DNA of 64,000 nt, taken from contig JABCZZ010000003.1 in assembly GCA_013289445.1 (NCBI GenBank), positions 1 to 64,000 on the forward strand. The letters are read 5' to 3'. Source of the DNA: Alphaproteobacteria bacterium. Its GTDB lineage: Bacteria; Pseudomonadota; Alphaproteobacteria; Rickettsiales; JABCZZ01. The notes beneath the pieces are model-generated. The model was not told the origin of the DNA and did no database searches. It saw nothing but the letters and a program-made list of their open reading frames with translations. Positions 42,458-51,898 of the stretch are shown here, in pieces. Made by a program: the position numbers and the translations under genes. Each line of letters begins with the position of its first letter. Position 1 is the stretch's first letter.

Positions 42458-44041
42458 ATGAAAACACGTGAAAGCATAGGTCGGCACCTGCGATTCGCAG
42501 CGCGCGTCTCTGCCGTGCTGCTGTGCTATAGCTTTGCCTTCACGGCCGCTGCCGCCACTACACAATCCTACCATTACGTTCAGCCCGATTCCGACGAGCA
42601 GGGCACTTCGCGTGGCGGTTACTCGTATGACGTGCCGCAGGATCCGCCTGATTACATGCAGCAGGAGGAAAAAAATCTCAGCTATACCCCGCTGCATAAA
42701 CGAGCCAATAGTATCGCCGCCGTGCCTTCGCCAAATGCAGCTCCTGCGGTGACCACTGCGCCTTCGGCACTCAAACCCTCGCTGCTGCCGGCAGCGCCTG
42801 CCACGGCCGTAAAAATTCAACCCATCCCGCTCATGCCTCCCGTGGTGTATGAACGGGTGACACAGCCTGTCGCCACGGTTGCAACTGCCCCACCTGCGCT
42901 CAGTACCCCTGTATCCACCGCTGCGGTGCTTCCGGCCTTGCCGATGGCGCATGCGCAAGCGAATATGTCCGTTGTCCCAACTTCTCAGACAGCTTCTGCC
43001 GCCGGGCTTGGACAGCTCTCACCCGCTGCCGGCGACAACTCGCAAGTATTATTGCCTTTGCCCGGCGCTTCTGCTTTGCCACCTGCTCCTGCTGCACCAC
43101 TGCCAGCGGTGCTGCCCACGCCGCTGCCGCCTGCTCCGGCATCTGCTTCGCCAATGGCGCTGCCCACGCCGCTGCCGCCTGCCGCCGCGTCATCGCTACC
43201 GCCCACACCTCTGTCATCGACGCCTTTAATGCCAGCCGCACCCGCGCCGGAGTTGTCTCAGGAATCCAAGCAGATAATTCATGAACTGCCGGAAGAAAAA
43301 CAGCCGAAAAACAAAAAAACCAGCACAGCGGAGAATACGCCGCCGCTGGAAATGCACCATACGCGCAAAAACGTCATGGAACGTAATCTCGATGTCAAAC
43401 AGCATGAAGGTGTGGGCATCTCGATAAGCATCAAGCGCAAGCAGATGAACGTCAACCACATGCTTGAGCAGGCCTATGATGCATTGATCGCGGGCAATCA
43501 GGAAGATGCCATCACCATCTACAAGCAGGTGCTTGAAGAAAGACCGGACGATAAACTGGCGCTATTTGGACTGGCGACCACCTATCACCGTGCTGGCCAG
43601 ATTCAACTGGCCCGCCCGCTCTACGGAAGATTGCTGGAGCTCGATCCGAAGAATGTCGAAGGGCTGAATAATTTCCTCGTATTGCTGGCCGACGAATCGC
43701 CCGAGGCGGCGCTGGAAGAATTGCAGAAGCTGCAAGAAACCCATCCGAATTTCAGCCCGCTTCCGGCACAAATAGCCACGATTTATGAAAAAATGGGTAA
43801 TTACGACAGGGCGGCGGAGTCGATGGAGCGCGCCATACTGTTATCGCCGGAGAACCTGAAATACAGGTATAATATGGCAATTATCCTGGACAAACGTGGC
43901 TCCTGGGATGCTGCGGGCGATTATTATCAGCAACTGCTCCTGGCTAACGAGCGCGGTGAAAAAATACCCGCTAAGGCCGAGGAAATTCAGGAAAGATTAA
44001 CTTTTATACGCTCTAATAAACCCAAGGGTTCCTCTTCATAA
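42458..44041 (+). CDS. Secreted Pro-rich TPR protein upstream of pilT
   Basis: This protein of about 527 residues has a signal peptide (AVLLCYSFAFTAAAATT), a long Pro/Ala-rich linker (about residues 75-270) and a C-terminal TPR array (AYDALIAGNQEDAITIYKQVL, FGLATTYHRAGQIQLARPLY, NYDRAAESMERAIL, LDKRGSWDAAGDYYQQL). It probably scaffolds an envelope complex; the adjacent pilT-pilU suggests the pilus machine. The linker contains LGQLSPAAGDN, echoing the repeats in the lipoprotein at 19635-20480. Alternative starts are 42413 and 42437. Confidence 0.72.
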   Translation: MKTRESIGRHLRFAARVSAVLLCYSFAFTAAAATTQSYHYVQPDSDEQGTSRGGYSYDVPQDPPDYMQQEEKNLSYTPLHKRANSIAAVPSPNAAPAVTTAPSALKPSLLPAAPATAVKIQPIPLMPPVVYERVTQPVATVATAPPALSTPVSTAAVLPALPMAHAQANMSVVPTSQTASAAGLGQLSPAAGDNSQVLLPLPGASALPPAPAAPLPAVLPTPLPPAPASASPMALPTPLPPAAASSLPPTPLSSTPLMPAAPAPELSQESKQIIHELPEEKQPKNKKTSTAENTPPLEMHHTRKNVMERNLDVKQHEGVGISISIKRKQMNVNHMLEQAYDALIAGNQEDAITIYKQVLEERPDDKLALFGLATTYHRAGQIQLARPLYGRLLELDPKNVEGLNNFLVLLADESPEAALEELQKLQETHPNFSPLPAQIATIYEKMGNYDRAAESMERAILLSPENLKYRYNMAIILDKRGSWDAAGDYYQQLLLANERGEKIPAKAEEIQERLTFIRSNKPKGSSS

Positions 44042-44053
44042 AACAGGGCACGA

Positions 44054-45178
44054 ATGGAAATCACCGACCTTCTGCTGGCGTCTCAGAAAAATAGCGCATC
44101 CGATCTGCATTTATCGGTGGGCAACCCACCTCTTCTGAGGGTGCATGGCGACATGATTCCGCTCAAAATGAATGCGCTGTCTTCGGATGAAGTGCGGCAC
44201 ATGCTTTATTCGATTATGACGGAACAGCAGCGCGCCGATTACGAACGCGATTTCGAGATCGACTTTGCCTTGTCTTTCAGCGAATCCATGCGTTTTCGCG
44301 TCAATTGCTTCAATACCATCGGCGGTCCGGCGGCGGTGTTGCGCACTATTCCCACGCGCATCATTTCGCTCGATGAGCTCAAAGCGCCCGAAGTGCTCAA
44401 AAAGCTTACCGAGCTGCATAAGGGGCTTATTCTCGTCACCGGTCCTACCGGCAGCGGCAAATCCACCACGCTGGCGGCCATGGTCAATCATATCAACCAG
44501 ACGCATTCCAAACATATCCTGACCATCGAAGATCCGGTCGAATTCGTCCATAAATCGCAGAAGGCGCTGGTCAATCAGCGCGAAGTAGGTGCAAGCACGA
44601 AATCCTTTGCCAAAGCCCTGCGCAGTGCGTTGCGTGAAGATCCTGACGTAATTCTGGTGGGCGAGCTTCGCGATCTTGAGACGATTCAGCTTGCCATGAC
44701 TGCGGCCGAGACAGGCCATCTGGTGCTGGGTACCTTGCATACCAATTCGGCGCCCAAAACCATCGACCGTATTATCGACGTGTTCCCTGCCAACGACAAA
44801 GAAATGGTGCGCGCCATGCTTTCGGTCTCGCTTGAAGCCGTCATCACCCAGGCACTGGTGAAGCGCTCCGATGGCACGGGGCGCATCGCCGTGCATGAGA
44901 TATTGCTGGGCTCGCACGCCATCCGCAACCTGATCCGTGAAAACAAGATTCCGCAAATCGCCTCGATGATGCAGGTGGGCTCGAAGCACGGCATGCGCAC
45001 AATGAAAGACGCTACCTATGCCCTGCTCAACGACAATCAGATTACGCATGAAACGGCCAGGACACTGCTTGCCACGAGCGCCGGCGGATCAGACGAGACG
45101 AATGAAAGCGGTGATACGGCTGGCGGAAAACGTGCTGCCACCGGAGCCCCGGCAGGCAAATTTGGTAGTAGTTTCTAA
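44054..45178 (+). CDS. pilT: Type IV pilus retraction ATPase PilT
   Basis: This 374-residue hexameric ATPase retracts type IV pili. The N-terminal PAS-like part has ASDLHLSVGNPP. The core has Walker A GPTGSGKSTTLAAM, the Asp box ILTIEDPVEF, Walker B VILVGELRDLETI and the His box GHLVLGTLHTNSA. The PilT-specific C-terminal motif AIRNLIRE is intact. The last 30 residues are Gly/Ala-rich and not part of the fold. It lies 12 nt after the TPR gene and 18 nt before pilU. Confidence 0.94.
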   Translation: MEITDLLLASQKNSASDLHLSVGNPPLLRVHGDMIPLKMNALSSDEVRHMLYSIMTEQQRADYERDFEIDFALSFSESMRFRVNCFNTIGGPAAVLRTIPTRIISLDELKAPEVLKKLTELHKGLILVTGPTGSGKSTTLAAMVNHINQTHSKHILTIEDPVEFVHKSQKALVNQREVGASTKSFAKALRSALREDPDVILVGELRDLETIQLAMTAAETGHLVLGTLHTNSAPKTIDRIIDVFPANDKEMVRAMLSVSLEAVITQALVKRSDGTGRIAVHEILLGSHAIRNLIRENKIPQIASMMQVGSKHGMRTMKDATYALLNDNQITHETARTLLATSAGGSDETNESGDTAGGKRAATGAPAGKFGSSF

Positions 45179-45196
45179 GATAATTCCAGGCACAGC

Positions 45197-46384
45197 ATGA
45201 GCATGACGCGGCCGACTCTTGATCCCCTTCTGACACGGTTTGTCGAGCTCAAAGGCTCCGACCTGTATCTCACCGTGGGATGTGCGCCGAGCGTGCGTGT
45301 GTCCGACCGTATTGTCGCGTTGTCGGAAACTCCGCTTAACGACGAAGATATCGAGAAGATTCTGAGTGAAATGCTCGATGATGAAAAACGCGAGGAATTT
45401 TATTCAACGATGGAATTCAATACCCCGATGGCATGGGATGAATTTGCGCGTTTTCGTATCAATGTGTTTCGCCAGCAGCAGCATACAGGCATCGTCGTGC
45501 GCCGTATCCAGACGGATATTCCGAGCGTGGAATCGCTCAAGCTGCCTAGAATCTACAGCGATCTCATCATGGAAAACCGCGGACTGGTCATGGTGGTAGG
45601 GCCCACAGGTTCAGGAAAATCCACGTCGCTTGCCGCAATGATTGGTCATCGAAACCGGCATGGCTACGGCCATATCGTCACCGTTGAAGATCCCATCGAA
45701 TATATCCACAAACATAACGGATGCATTGTCACCCAGCGCGACGTGGGCATTGATACCTATTCCTTTGGCATGGCACTGAAAAATGCGCTGCGCCAGCGTC
45801 CTGACGTGGTGTTGATCGGCGAAGTTCGCGATCGCGAAACCATGGAGCATGCATTGCATTTCTCTGAAACCGGCCATCTGTGCGTCGCTACGATGCATGC
45901 CGGCAATACATCCCAAGCCCTCGAACGCATGCTGAATTTCTTTCCTGAGGAAAGACATGGCCAGGTGCGTTATGGTCTGTCGCATAACCTCAAGGGTATT
46001 CTGACTCAGCGCCTCGTGCTCACCAATCAGAAACCTTCTGCCACCAGCCCGTCGATGCGCACAGTGGCGGTGGAAGTGATGCTCAACCGCGGTCTTATCC
46101 GTAATCTTATCCAGGAAAATAAGATCAAAGAAATACACGAAGTCATGGGCAAAAACCGCAATGAAGGCATGCAGACGCTTGATCAGGCGCTGTACCAGCT
46201 TTATTTCGACAATATTATCAGTGAGGAAGTGGCGGTGGCTGAATGCGAAAATCCTGCCAATCTGCGGCTGCTTATCCGTCAGCATCAGACGTCTTTGAAG
46301 GGTATGCGTACGGCAGAGCCTACACTTTTACGTAATGAGCCAGCCCTGACTCTTAAAACGCCACCGGCTAGTTCTAATTTCTAG
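45197..46384 (+). CDS. pilU: PilT/PilU-family retraction ATPase (PilU-like)
   Basis: This 395-residue paralogue of PilT has GSDLYLTVGCAPSVRV, Walker A GPTGSGKSTSLAAM, VTVEDPIEYIHKH, VVLIGEVRDRETMEHAL and GHLCVATMHAGNTSQALERMLNFFP, the last typical of PilU. RNLIQENKIKEIHEVM and MQTLDQALYQL follow. PilU assists PilT in forceful retraction. Its stop is 9 nt from the convergent ABC gene. Confidence 0.92.
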   Translation: MSMTRPTLDPLLTRFVELKGSDLYLTVGCAPSVRVSDRIVALSETPLNDEDIEKILSEMLDDEKREEFYSTMEFNTPMAWDEFARFRINVFRQQQHTGIVVRRIQTDIPSVESLKLPRIYSDLIMENRGLVMVVGPTGSGKSTSLAAMIGHRNRHGYGHIVTVEDPIEYIHKHNGCIVTQRDVGIDTYSFGMALKNALRQRPDVVLIGEVRDRETMEHALHFSETGHLCVATMHAGNTSQALERMLNFFPEERHGQVRYGLSHNLKGILTQRLVLTNQKPSATSPSMRTVAVEVMLNRGLIRNLIQENKIKEIHEVMGKNRNEGMQTLDQALYQLYFDNIISEEVAVAECENPANLRLLIRQHQTSLKGMRTAEPTLLRNEPALTLKTPPASSNF

Positions 46385-46393
46385 AATGCCACG

Positions 46394-47113
46394 CTAGGCA
46401 ATTGCCTTGAGGAAAGATTTCTCAAGCGTGTCCTCAGGATAGGTGTGTTTGAAATCTTTGGGCGAGCCCAGATATATCATCTTGCTATCACTGATGACGC
46501 CGACGCGATCGCAGATTTCATCGATGTCCGAGAGGATGTGCGAGCTGAAAAATATGGTCTTGCCTTCACGCTTGCAGGCCAGCAGTTTTTCCTTGAGCAT
46601 GATACGCGCTCTGGGGTCAAGGCCGCTCATCGGTTCATCGAGAATAAGAAATGGGGCATCAATAAGAAACGCGCCCATTAACCCCAGTTTCTGGCCCATG
46701 CCTTTGGAATAAGAACCCACCTTTTGCTCAAGCGCATCCGGATCGAGATCAAGCGCGATGGCTTCTTTACGGGCTTTATCTATGTCGAGTTTGCGACCGA
46801 AATAGGATAGCGAAAGCGAAAGATATTCCCGGCCACGCAGATAGCGGGAGGGCTGAAATTTCTCAGGAAGATAGGATATATGCCGCCTTGCAGACGCATT
46901 AATGCAAGGCTCGCCCATCAAGCGCACCTCGCCTTGATCGGCAGTGGTGAGGTCGAGGATGATTTTTATCAGGGTCGTCTTGCCGACGCCGTTTAAGCCG
47001 ATAAGACCAAAGAGCTCGCCGGATTTAAGCGTCAGGGACACGTCGTTAAGCACCAGATTCTGGCCGTAACGTTTAATAACGTGAGAGACTTCAAGAGGAG
47101 CGATAGCGGTCAT
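46394..47113 (-). CDS. ABC transporter ATP-binding protein, partner unknown
   Basis: This 239-residue ATPase has Walker A GLNGVGKTTLIK, ABC signature YSKGMGQKLGL, Walker B FLILDEPMSGLDP and switch His (FFSSHILSD). The make-up resembles ATPases of ABC-2 type exporters. No permease gene is beside it. It is on the strand of the PilP-like gene, 100 nt downstream of it. An in-frame extension to 47173 has no family support. Confidence 0.9.
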   Translation of the reverse strand: MTAIAPLEVSHVIKRYGQNLVLNDVSLTLKSGELFGLIGLNGVGKTTLIKIILDLTTADQGEVRLMGEPCINASARRHISYLPEKFQPSRYLRGREYLSLSLSYFGRKLDIDKARKEAIALDLDPDALEQKVGSYSKGMGQKLGLMGAFLIDAPFLILDEPMSGLDPRARIMLKEKLLACKREGKTIFFSSHILSDIDEICDRVGVISDSKMIYLGSPKDFKHTYPEDTLEKSFLKAIA

Positions 47114-47215
47114 AGAGAACGGCAGAAGGTAAAAGTAAAAGGAGTATTGTTTTTTGCATGTTCTGGCATGCAATCATAGTTTTATTTTTATCGGGGCGTT
47201 TTGGCAAGGGTCCGT

Positions 47216-48271
47216 CTATTTATGGGGCCCGGCGTCCTTGACTTCCATCGGAACTACTAAATTCATATTAGGCTTGATAAGCCCTTCATGGATACTGAGG
47301 CTGGTAGGAATGAACGTCTGGTTGGGATGCAGCAGCAGGGTCACCGTGCCTTTGGACGCATCCAGCACAATGCCTGGCAATGCCTGTTTGTCGCCGGCAG
47401 TGTATTGTGCCCAGAGCAGCGGCATGTTCTGAAGCGAAGAAGGCTTCCAGACGAGTTCAACTTCTTTGCGGGATAGGCGGCTTACATAGAATTCATTGGA
47501 GGGATTATTGTGAGTGTTGACCAGTTTCTTATCATTGATCCATACCGACCAATGCGACGGGGAGTAATAGAGAATCGAGGCCAGATAGAGCGGCGGCAGG
47601 GGAGCGATGAGATGTCCGGCTTTACTGTCGCTGCTATCATTGCCGTGATCCGATAATTTATCGAGCAACGAGCTTAAGTCTTCGGGCGACTTGTTTTCAT
47701 CCTGAGCAGGTGCCGGGCGTTCATGATTATCATACGATTCGTAGAACTTATTGATAAGCTCCATTTGCGATTTATCAAACATCAGGCTGCTGCTATTTAA
47801 GTGAAGCGGCGTAAAAAGAATCTCAGGATGCTTGTCTGTGACACTTGCGCTATCGGCGGAAGCGGTGGACGAATTCACGGTAGCGGGCACTTGCGCTGGT
47901 TTTGCTGGTGCAGCTGCTTGTGGCGGTATGGGGGCAGGCGCCGGCGATGTGACGGGCGGCGCAAGTACAGGTACGTTTACCACCGGGGCCGGGGTTTTTA
48001 CGGCCGGTGCAACTGCCGCAGATGCGGGCAGGGGAACGGGCGTAGGCAACCGCGTAGGTGAAGCGGTAGCCGAAGGCGCATTAGGTGCCGGTGAGGCAGC
48101 AGGCGGGGGAGCAGGCAATTCCAGAAGCCCTCCTGGGGCAGCGCTTGGGGCAGCGCCAGGCAGCGGCGCAGGCGGCGGAGAATCTGCCGCGTGCAAAGAC
48201 AACGCCATCGTTGTCGCAACGGTAACAACGGCGAGTGCCAACCCCATTTTTCTGCGCAAGCTATCTGCCAC
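47216..48271 (-). CDS. PilP-like Pro-rich periplasmic protein of the pilus operon
   Basis: This 351-residue protein has a signal or anchor segment (MGLALAVVTVATTMALSLHA), a Pro/Ala-rich linker (about residues 30-140) and a C-terminal domain with LASILYYSPSHWSVWINDKKL, where DKK and the WSVWIN strand resemble PilP/GspC-type beta domains. A GGGAGGG ribosome-binding site favours the GTG at 48271, which overlaps the PilO-like gene by 11 nt. The role as pilotin-like link between inner-membrane subcomplex and secretin is inferred from gene order. Confidence 0.6.
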   Translation of the reverse strand: MADSLRRKMGLALAVVTVATTMALSLHAADSPPPAPLPGAAPSAAPGGLLELPAPPPAASPAPNAPSATASPTRLPTPVPLPASAAVAPAVKTPAPVVNVPVLAPPVTSPAPAPIPPQAAAPAKPAQVPATVNSSTASADSASVTDKHPEILFTPLHLNSSSLMFDKSQMELINKFYESYDNHERPAPAQDENKSPEDLSSLLDKLSDHGNDSSDSKAGHLIAPLPPLYLASILYYSPSHWSVWINDKKLVNTHNNPSNEFYVSRLSRKEVELVWKPSSLQNMPLLWAQYTAGDKQALPGIVLDASKGTVTLLLHPNQTFIPTSLSIHEGLIKPNMNLVVPMEVKDAGPHK

Positions 48272-48989
48272 CGGGCGGCCCTCCCGGCGATGCAGGTTTT
48301 TCCTCGCTGCGTATGCCCAGCCAGGTGAAGGACAATTGGACATCTACCATCGCGCTGAGGTTATGCTGGTCGAGATTGGTAGAGAGTCGTTGAGCAAGCG
48401 TTCGTATAGTATTTTGTGGATTTAAATCCGGCGTGCCATCGCTGGCCGTCTTAGGAAAATCGCCGCCTTGAGCAATTTTTATATCATAAAGCAGCACAAT
48501 ACCGGGAAATGTACGCTGCAGGCTTTCCATAAAATTATAGGCCGCAGTATCGCTGATCGTGCTGAAAGTAATTTTGACATCGCTTTTGACCAGTTTGCCG
48601 GTTTTAAGCTGAAACGATTCGCCGGTGACATCGGTTATGGGAGAGATCGTCAACGAGAGGTTTATCAGGTGATATTTCGCCTGCAAATCCGCCAGCCATC
48701 CCGCTGCCGCCTCACGGTCAAGCTTGAAGCTGGCGTTGTGATTCTGGATATAGAGATAATACCATTTGCTGGCTTCCGAGCCATTGGTGAACTGGGTCTG
48801 TAACGCAGCAGCGTCCGCCTGCAGAGAGCCGTTTTCACCGGCTTTGCTGGTTTTTTCGCTCTGCGCATCATCATCGTAATTGGATATGACAAAGGCGCCA
48901 GCCAGCAGAATCACCAAAAGCACGACGGCAATGATCGCCTCTTTTATAAGACGTCTTTTTAGTTGGGATTCTTTGCCTCCTGCTGCCAT
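48261..48989 (-). CDS. PilO-like inner-membrane alignment subcomplex protein
   Basis: This 242-residue bitopic protein has a short basic N-terminus, one membrane segment at about residues 16-36 (AIIAVVLLVILLAGAFVI), then a helical linker (LQADAAALQTQF) and a ferredoxin-like periplasmic domain (VTGESFQLKTGKLVKSDVKITF, DTAAYNFMESLQRTFPGIVLLYDIKI). PilO proteins have this plan and pair with PilN. It lies 7 nt after the PilM/N-like gene. Confidence 0.65.
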   Translation of the reverse strand: MAAGGKESQLKRRLIKEAIIAVVLLVILLAGAFVISNYDDDAQSEKTSKAGENGSLQADAAALQTQFTNGSEASKWYYLYIQNHNASFKLDREAAAGWLADLQAKYHLINLSLTISPITDVTGESFQLKTGKLVKSDVKITFSTISDTAAYNFMESLQRTFPGIVLLYDIKIAQGGDFPKTASDGTPDLNPQNTIRTLAQRLSTNLDQHNLSAMVDVQLSFTWLGIRSEEKPASPGGPPGGR

Positions 48990-48996
48990 ATGCTTG

Positions 48997-50646
48997 CTAC
49001 ATTCCCTGATTCAGCGATGTGCCCGCCGCGCCGCCGGGGGGAGTGCCGGGCATCGCTGGCGTGTTGGCACGTGGTCCTTTGATGGCGACTTTTACCGCGG
49101 TATCGGCAAGAGTGACCGGAGATTTGCTGGTATTGGTGGGAGTGCCTATGACCGTTTTTAGATCCTTGTTATCCGAGAGTACGCCGGGAAGTTCAGCATT
49201 GGTGACTTCAAATGCGGGAAATGCTTTCTTTATCCGATCAATAAGTCCGGTAGCGCTTGCGATAAACTGGTCATGCGGTTCCGTAGGGGCAATCATGTGC
49301 AACTCTACGTCAGTAACAATCTGCCGTTTATCCGCATCCCGGCTGTTGGTAGGATCGTTAAGCAGCCAATGGTAACTAGTCACCACCGCACTGTCTTGCA
49401 ATGTGCCGATAAGATTATTGATGAAAGCGAGAGGATCGTAACGGCGTTTTTCATAAATTTTGATAAGCGAGGAGACGTCTTCAAACAGAAAAGTCTGGGC
49501 CGGAAGAGCTGCTGATGTGGCTTTGGCAGCAGTAAGTTTGCTTTTGAGCCCCGCCTGTTCATGTATCAACTGTTCCGTATCTTGCTGAGTGGAAAGCATG
49601 TCCCAGGCGTTGCTGCCTCCCCAGACAAGCACGGCAAGTACAGCTAACGCGGCTAACACACGCGTGCCGGCAATGGCCATGGCGAGAGAGCTTAATTTGC
49701 GCGTATAGACCGTTTGCAGCGCCAGCAGAAGTTTGCGTCGTCTGGCGATAAATGCCGAGATAACGACATCGCCGAAATGATCTTCGGGTTGCGCGGCATC
49801 GGCAAGCGCAAGCAGCTGGCCCATTTCATAGGGGGTGAAGAAATGATATTCGCCTGCCTTGATATTTTTTGGGTCGATGGCCTTCTTGATGTCTTCAGCG
49901 GCAAGAATAATCACCGAGAGTGTGTTTGCGTCCTGCAGGCCAAGACGTTTGAGATATTCGATGGTATTGGTCATTTCCTGCTCAATATTGCCGGCAATGA
50001 CTTCGGGCACAGATTCCCCAATAGGTTGGGCCATACGGGTAAATATCAGCTTGCCATTGCGCAGAACAATCTGTCTGAATCCGCCCACTTTGTGGTGATT
50101 GACCATGATCTGCCATTCAAGCGCCTTGCCGTCTTTGCCCAGAAGTTTCTTTTCCGCGGCGAGCAATAATGTCTGTGCCTCCAGCGGCACAAGACCCAAG
50201 CCTTTGAACGGATTGGGGCGCTCGACGGCAAATGCGATCCATTTCTGCAGCAAAGGCGGATTGGCAAGCGAAGCCATCAGATAATTCCAGTCCTTGCGAC
50301 CGGTTTTCTCGCGTCCGAGAATGAGATATCCCTTAATGTCGTCGGGCGAGAAATCCTTATCCAGCCGGCGCTTGACGATCTTGCCGACACTGAAAGATGA
50401 CACAGGAGGCAGGGTCTGGCGCACATAGGATTGATCCATCATGTCGACCAGAATCGTAATGGGCGACCGGGGCATTGAACTCAACGCCTCATCCAGCGCG
50501 CGAGTATGATTGGGTTCGGGAGATTGTGCGAATAAGCGGCGCACCACGCGCTTCTTCTGCATCTGAACCAGGATAGCGCCTTCGTCGCCCACCATTAATA
50601 CGAAAGTGCCGCCGCCGCCTTTGGGAAGAGAGATGCCTTTTGCCAT
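48997..50646 (-). CDS. PilM-PilN-like fusion (GspL-type) of the pilus operon
   Basis: This 549-residue protein combines an N-terminal cytoplasmic domain of about 310 residues with actin-like PilM/GspL features (ITILVDMMDQSYVRQTLPPVS, then KIVKRRLDKDF), one membrane segment at about 332-350 (VLAALAVLAVLVWGG), a coiled coil and a periplasmic PilN-like ferredoxin domain (YDPLAFINNLIGTLQD). PilM and PilN are usually separate; fusion resembles GspL of type II secretion. It starts 13 nt after pilC. The tail is Pro/Gly-rich. Confidence 0.65.
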   Translation of the reverse strand: MAKGISLPKGGGGTFVLMVGDEGAILVQMQKKRVVRRLFAQSPEPNHTRALDEALSSMPRSPITILVDMMDQSYVRQTLPPVSSFSVGKIVKRRLDKDFSPDDIKGYLILGREKTGRKDWNYLMASLANPPLLQKWIAFAVERPNPFKGLGLVPLEAQTLLLAAEKKLLGKDGKALEWQIMVNHHKVGGFRQIVLRNGKLIFTRMAQPIGESVPEVIAGNIEQEMTNTIEYLKRLGLQDANTLSVIILAAEDIKKAIDPKNIKAGEYHFFTPYEMGQLLALADAAQPEDHFGDVVISAFIARRRKLLLALQTVYTRKLSSLAMAIAGTRVLAALAVLAVLVWGGSNAWDMLSTQQDTEQLIHEQAGLKSKLTAAKATSAALPAQTFLFEDVSSLIKIYEKRRYDPLAFINNLIGTLQDSAVVTSYHWLLNDPTNSRDADKRQIVTDVELHMIAPTEPHDQFIASATGLIDRIKKAFPAFEVTNAELPGVLSDNKDLKTVIGTPTNTSKSPVTLADTAVKVAIKGPRANTPAMPGTPPGGAAGTSLNQGM

Positions 50647-50659
50647 TATACCTTTGCCA

Positions 50660-51862
50660 TCAGACGTTCATCTTGCTGAAAGATTGATAGAGCGGACCGA
50701 AGATTGCTGCAATCACCCAGAATATGAGCAAGCCCATCACGACCGTGAGAGTGGGCTGAATCATGCCTACCACACTTTCCACGGCATCGTTTACTTCGCG
50801 GTCATAGAAAAAGTTAATGTTCTCGAGCGATTCCGTCATATTGCCGCTGTCTTCGCCGATTTTAAACATGCGCACCACCAGATTGGGGAATTGGTTCGAC
50901 ATGCGCATGGATGCGGTGAGCGATGTGCCATCGGATACGCTTCTGGCCATGAGTCCGATGGATTCCTGCAGCACGCGGTTGGCCACCACGTTCTTGGCGG
51001 CCTGCAAAGATTCCAGAATGTCGATACCGCTGTTGAAAAGCACGGCAAAGAAGTGGGTGAACCGTGCCATGTTGAGCTTGCGACTGACATTGCCGAAAAT
51101 GGGAAGTTTGAGAATAATGCTGTCGACCCGGTAGGCAAAAGGCTCTGAAAAACGATAGACCGCCATGAGCGTCATCACCGTGACGATGGGGATGCCGAAG
51201 ATAAGATACCAGTAATTCTCGAAGGCGTGCGACGTGGCAATCAGCGCAACAGTCCAGGGTGGCAGATCAAACCCCTGGGCAAGCATGAAGTCGGTAAGCT
51301 TGGGAACCACCTGCGTCATAAGCGTGGCGATGACTCCGCTCATAATCAGCAGCAGCGCGATAGGATAGCGCACCGCCTTTTTCACCTTGCGGCGCAGGTC
51401 GGAGGTCCATTTAAGATGGTCGGCAATATGCAGGAAGGATTCGGAGAAGTTACCGGTTTTCTCACCCGCCGCAATCAGACCGACGAAGACGTCACCGAAT
51501 ACGCGCGGATAATGCGAAAGGGCCTTGGATAGAATTTCGCCGTTTTTGACGTATTCATAGATGCCGGTCATGATGTTTTTAAGCGCCATGGAGTCGGTCG
51601 TGTCACGCACATCGGCAATGGCATCTAGCAACGGCACGCCCGCGCGGCCTAATTGCTCCAGATGCAGGCACATCACGATCATATCCTGGCCTTTGACCTT
51701 GCCGCTTCTGCCGCCCTGCTTTTCTTTAAGTTCGCGGAAATTGACCAGTTCCAGGCCGATTTGCTTGAGGCGTTCTTCCAGATCGACATCGTTCTCGGCC
51801 ACCACCACGCCGGTGATAGTTCGCCCGAGTTCATTCATTGCCGCATAACGGTAAGATGGCAT
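50660..51862 (-). CDS. pilC: Type IV pilus/type II secretion platform protein PilC (GspF family)
   Basis: This 400-residue inner-membrane protein has two T2SSF domains and three membrane helices. MCLHLEQLGRAGVPLLDAIAD and FVGLIAAGEKTGNFSESFLHIADHL mark the first domain. FTHFFAVLFNSGIDILESLQ and MFKIGEDSGNMTESLENI mark the second. PilC is the platform turned by PilB and PilT. It starts 36 nt after pilB. Confidence 0.92.
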   Translation of the reverse strand: MPSYRYAAMNELGRTITGVVVAENDVDLEERLKQIGLELVNFRELKEKQGGRSGKVKGQDMIVMCLHLEQLGRAGVPLLDAIADVRDTTDSMALKNIMTGIYEYVKNGEILSKALSHYPRVFGDVFVGLIAAGEKTGNFSESFLHIADHLKWTSDLRRKVKKAVRYPIALLLIMSGVIATLMTQVVPKLTDFMLAQGFDLPPWTVALIATSHAFENYWYLIFGIPIVTVMTLMAVYRFSEPFAYRVDSIILKLPIFGNVSRKLNMARFTHFFAVLFNSGIDILESLQAAKNVVANRVLQESIGLMARSVSDGTSLTASMRMSNQFPNLVVRMFKIGEDSGNMTESLENINFFYDREVNDAVESVVGMIQPTLTVVMGLLIFWVIAAIFGPLYQSFSKMNV

Positions 51863-51898
51863 AGCACTCTATATAATGGCTAAATCTTAATAATGTGT

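Noticed and set aside
44054..46384. The two PilT-like ATPases as DotB of a type IVB secretion system
   Set aside because: The AIRNLIRE motif, the PilU-like partner and convergent pilB-pilC fit type IV pili; no dot/icm genes are nearby.
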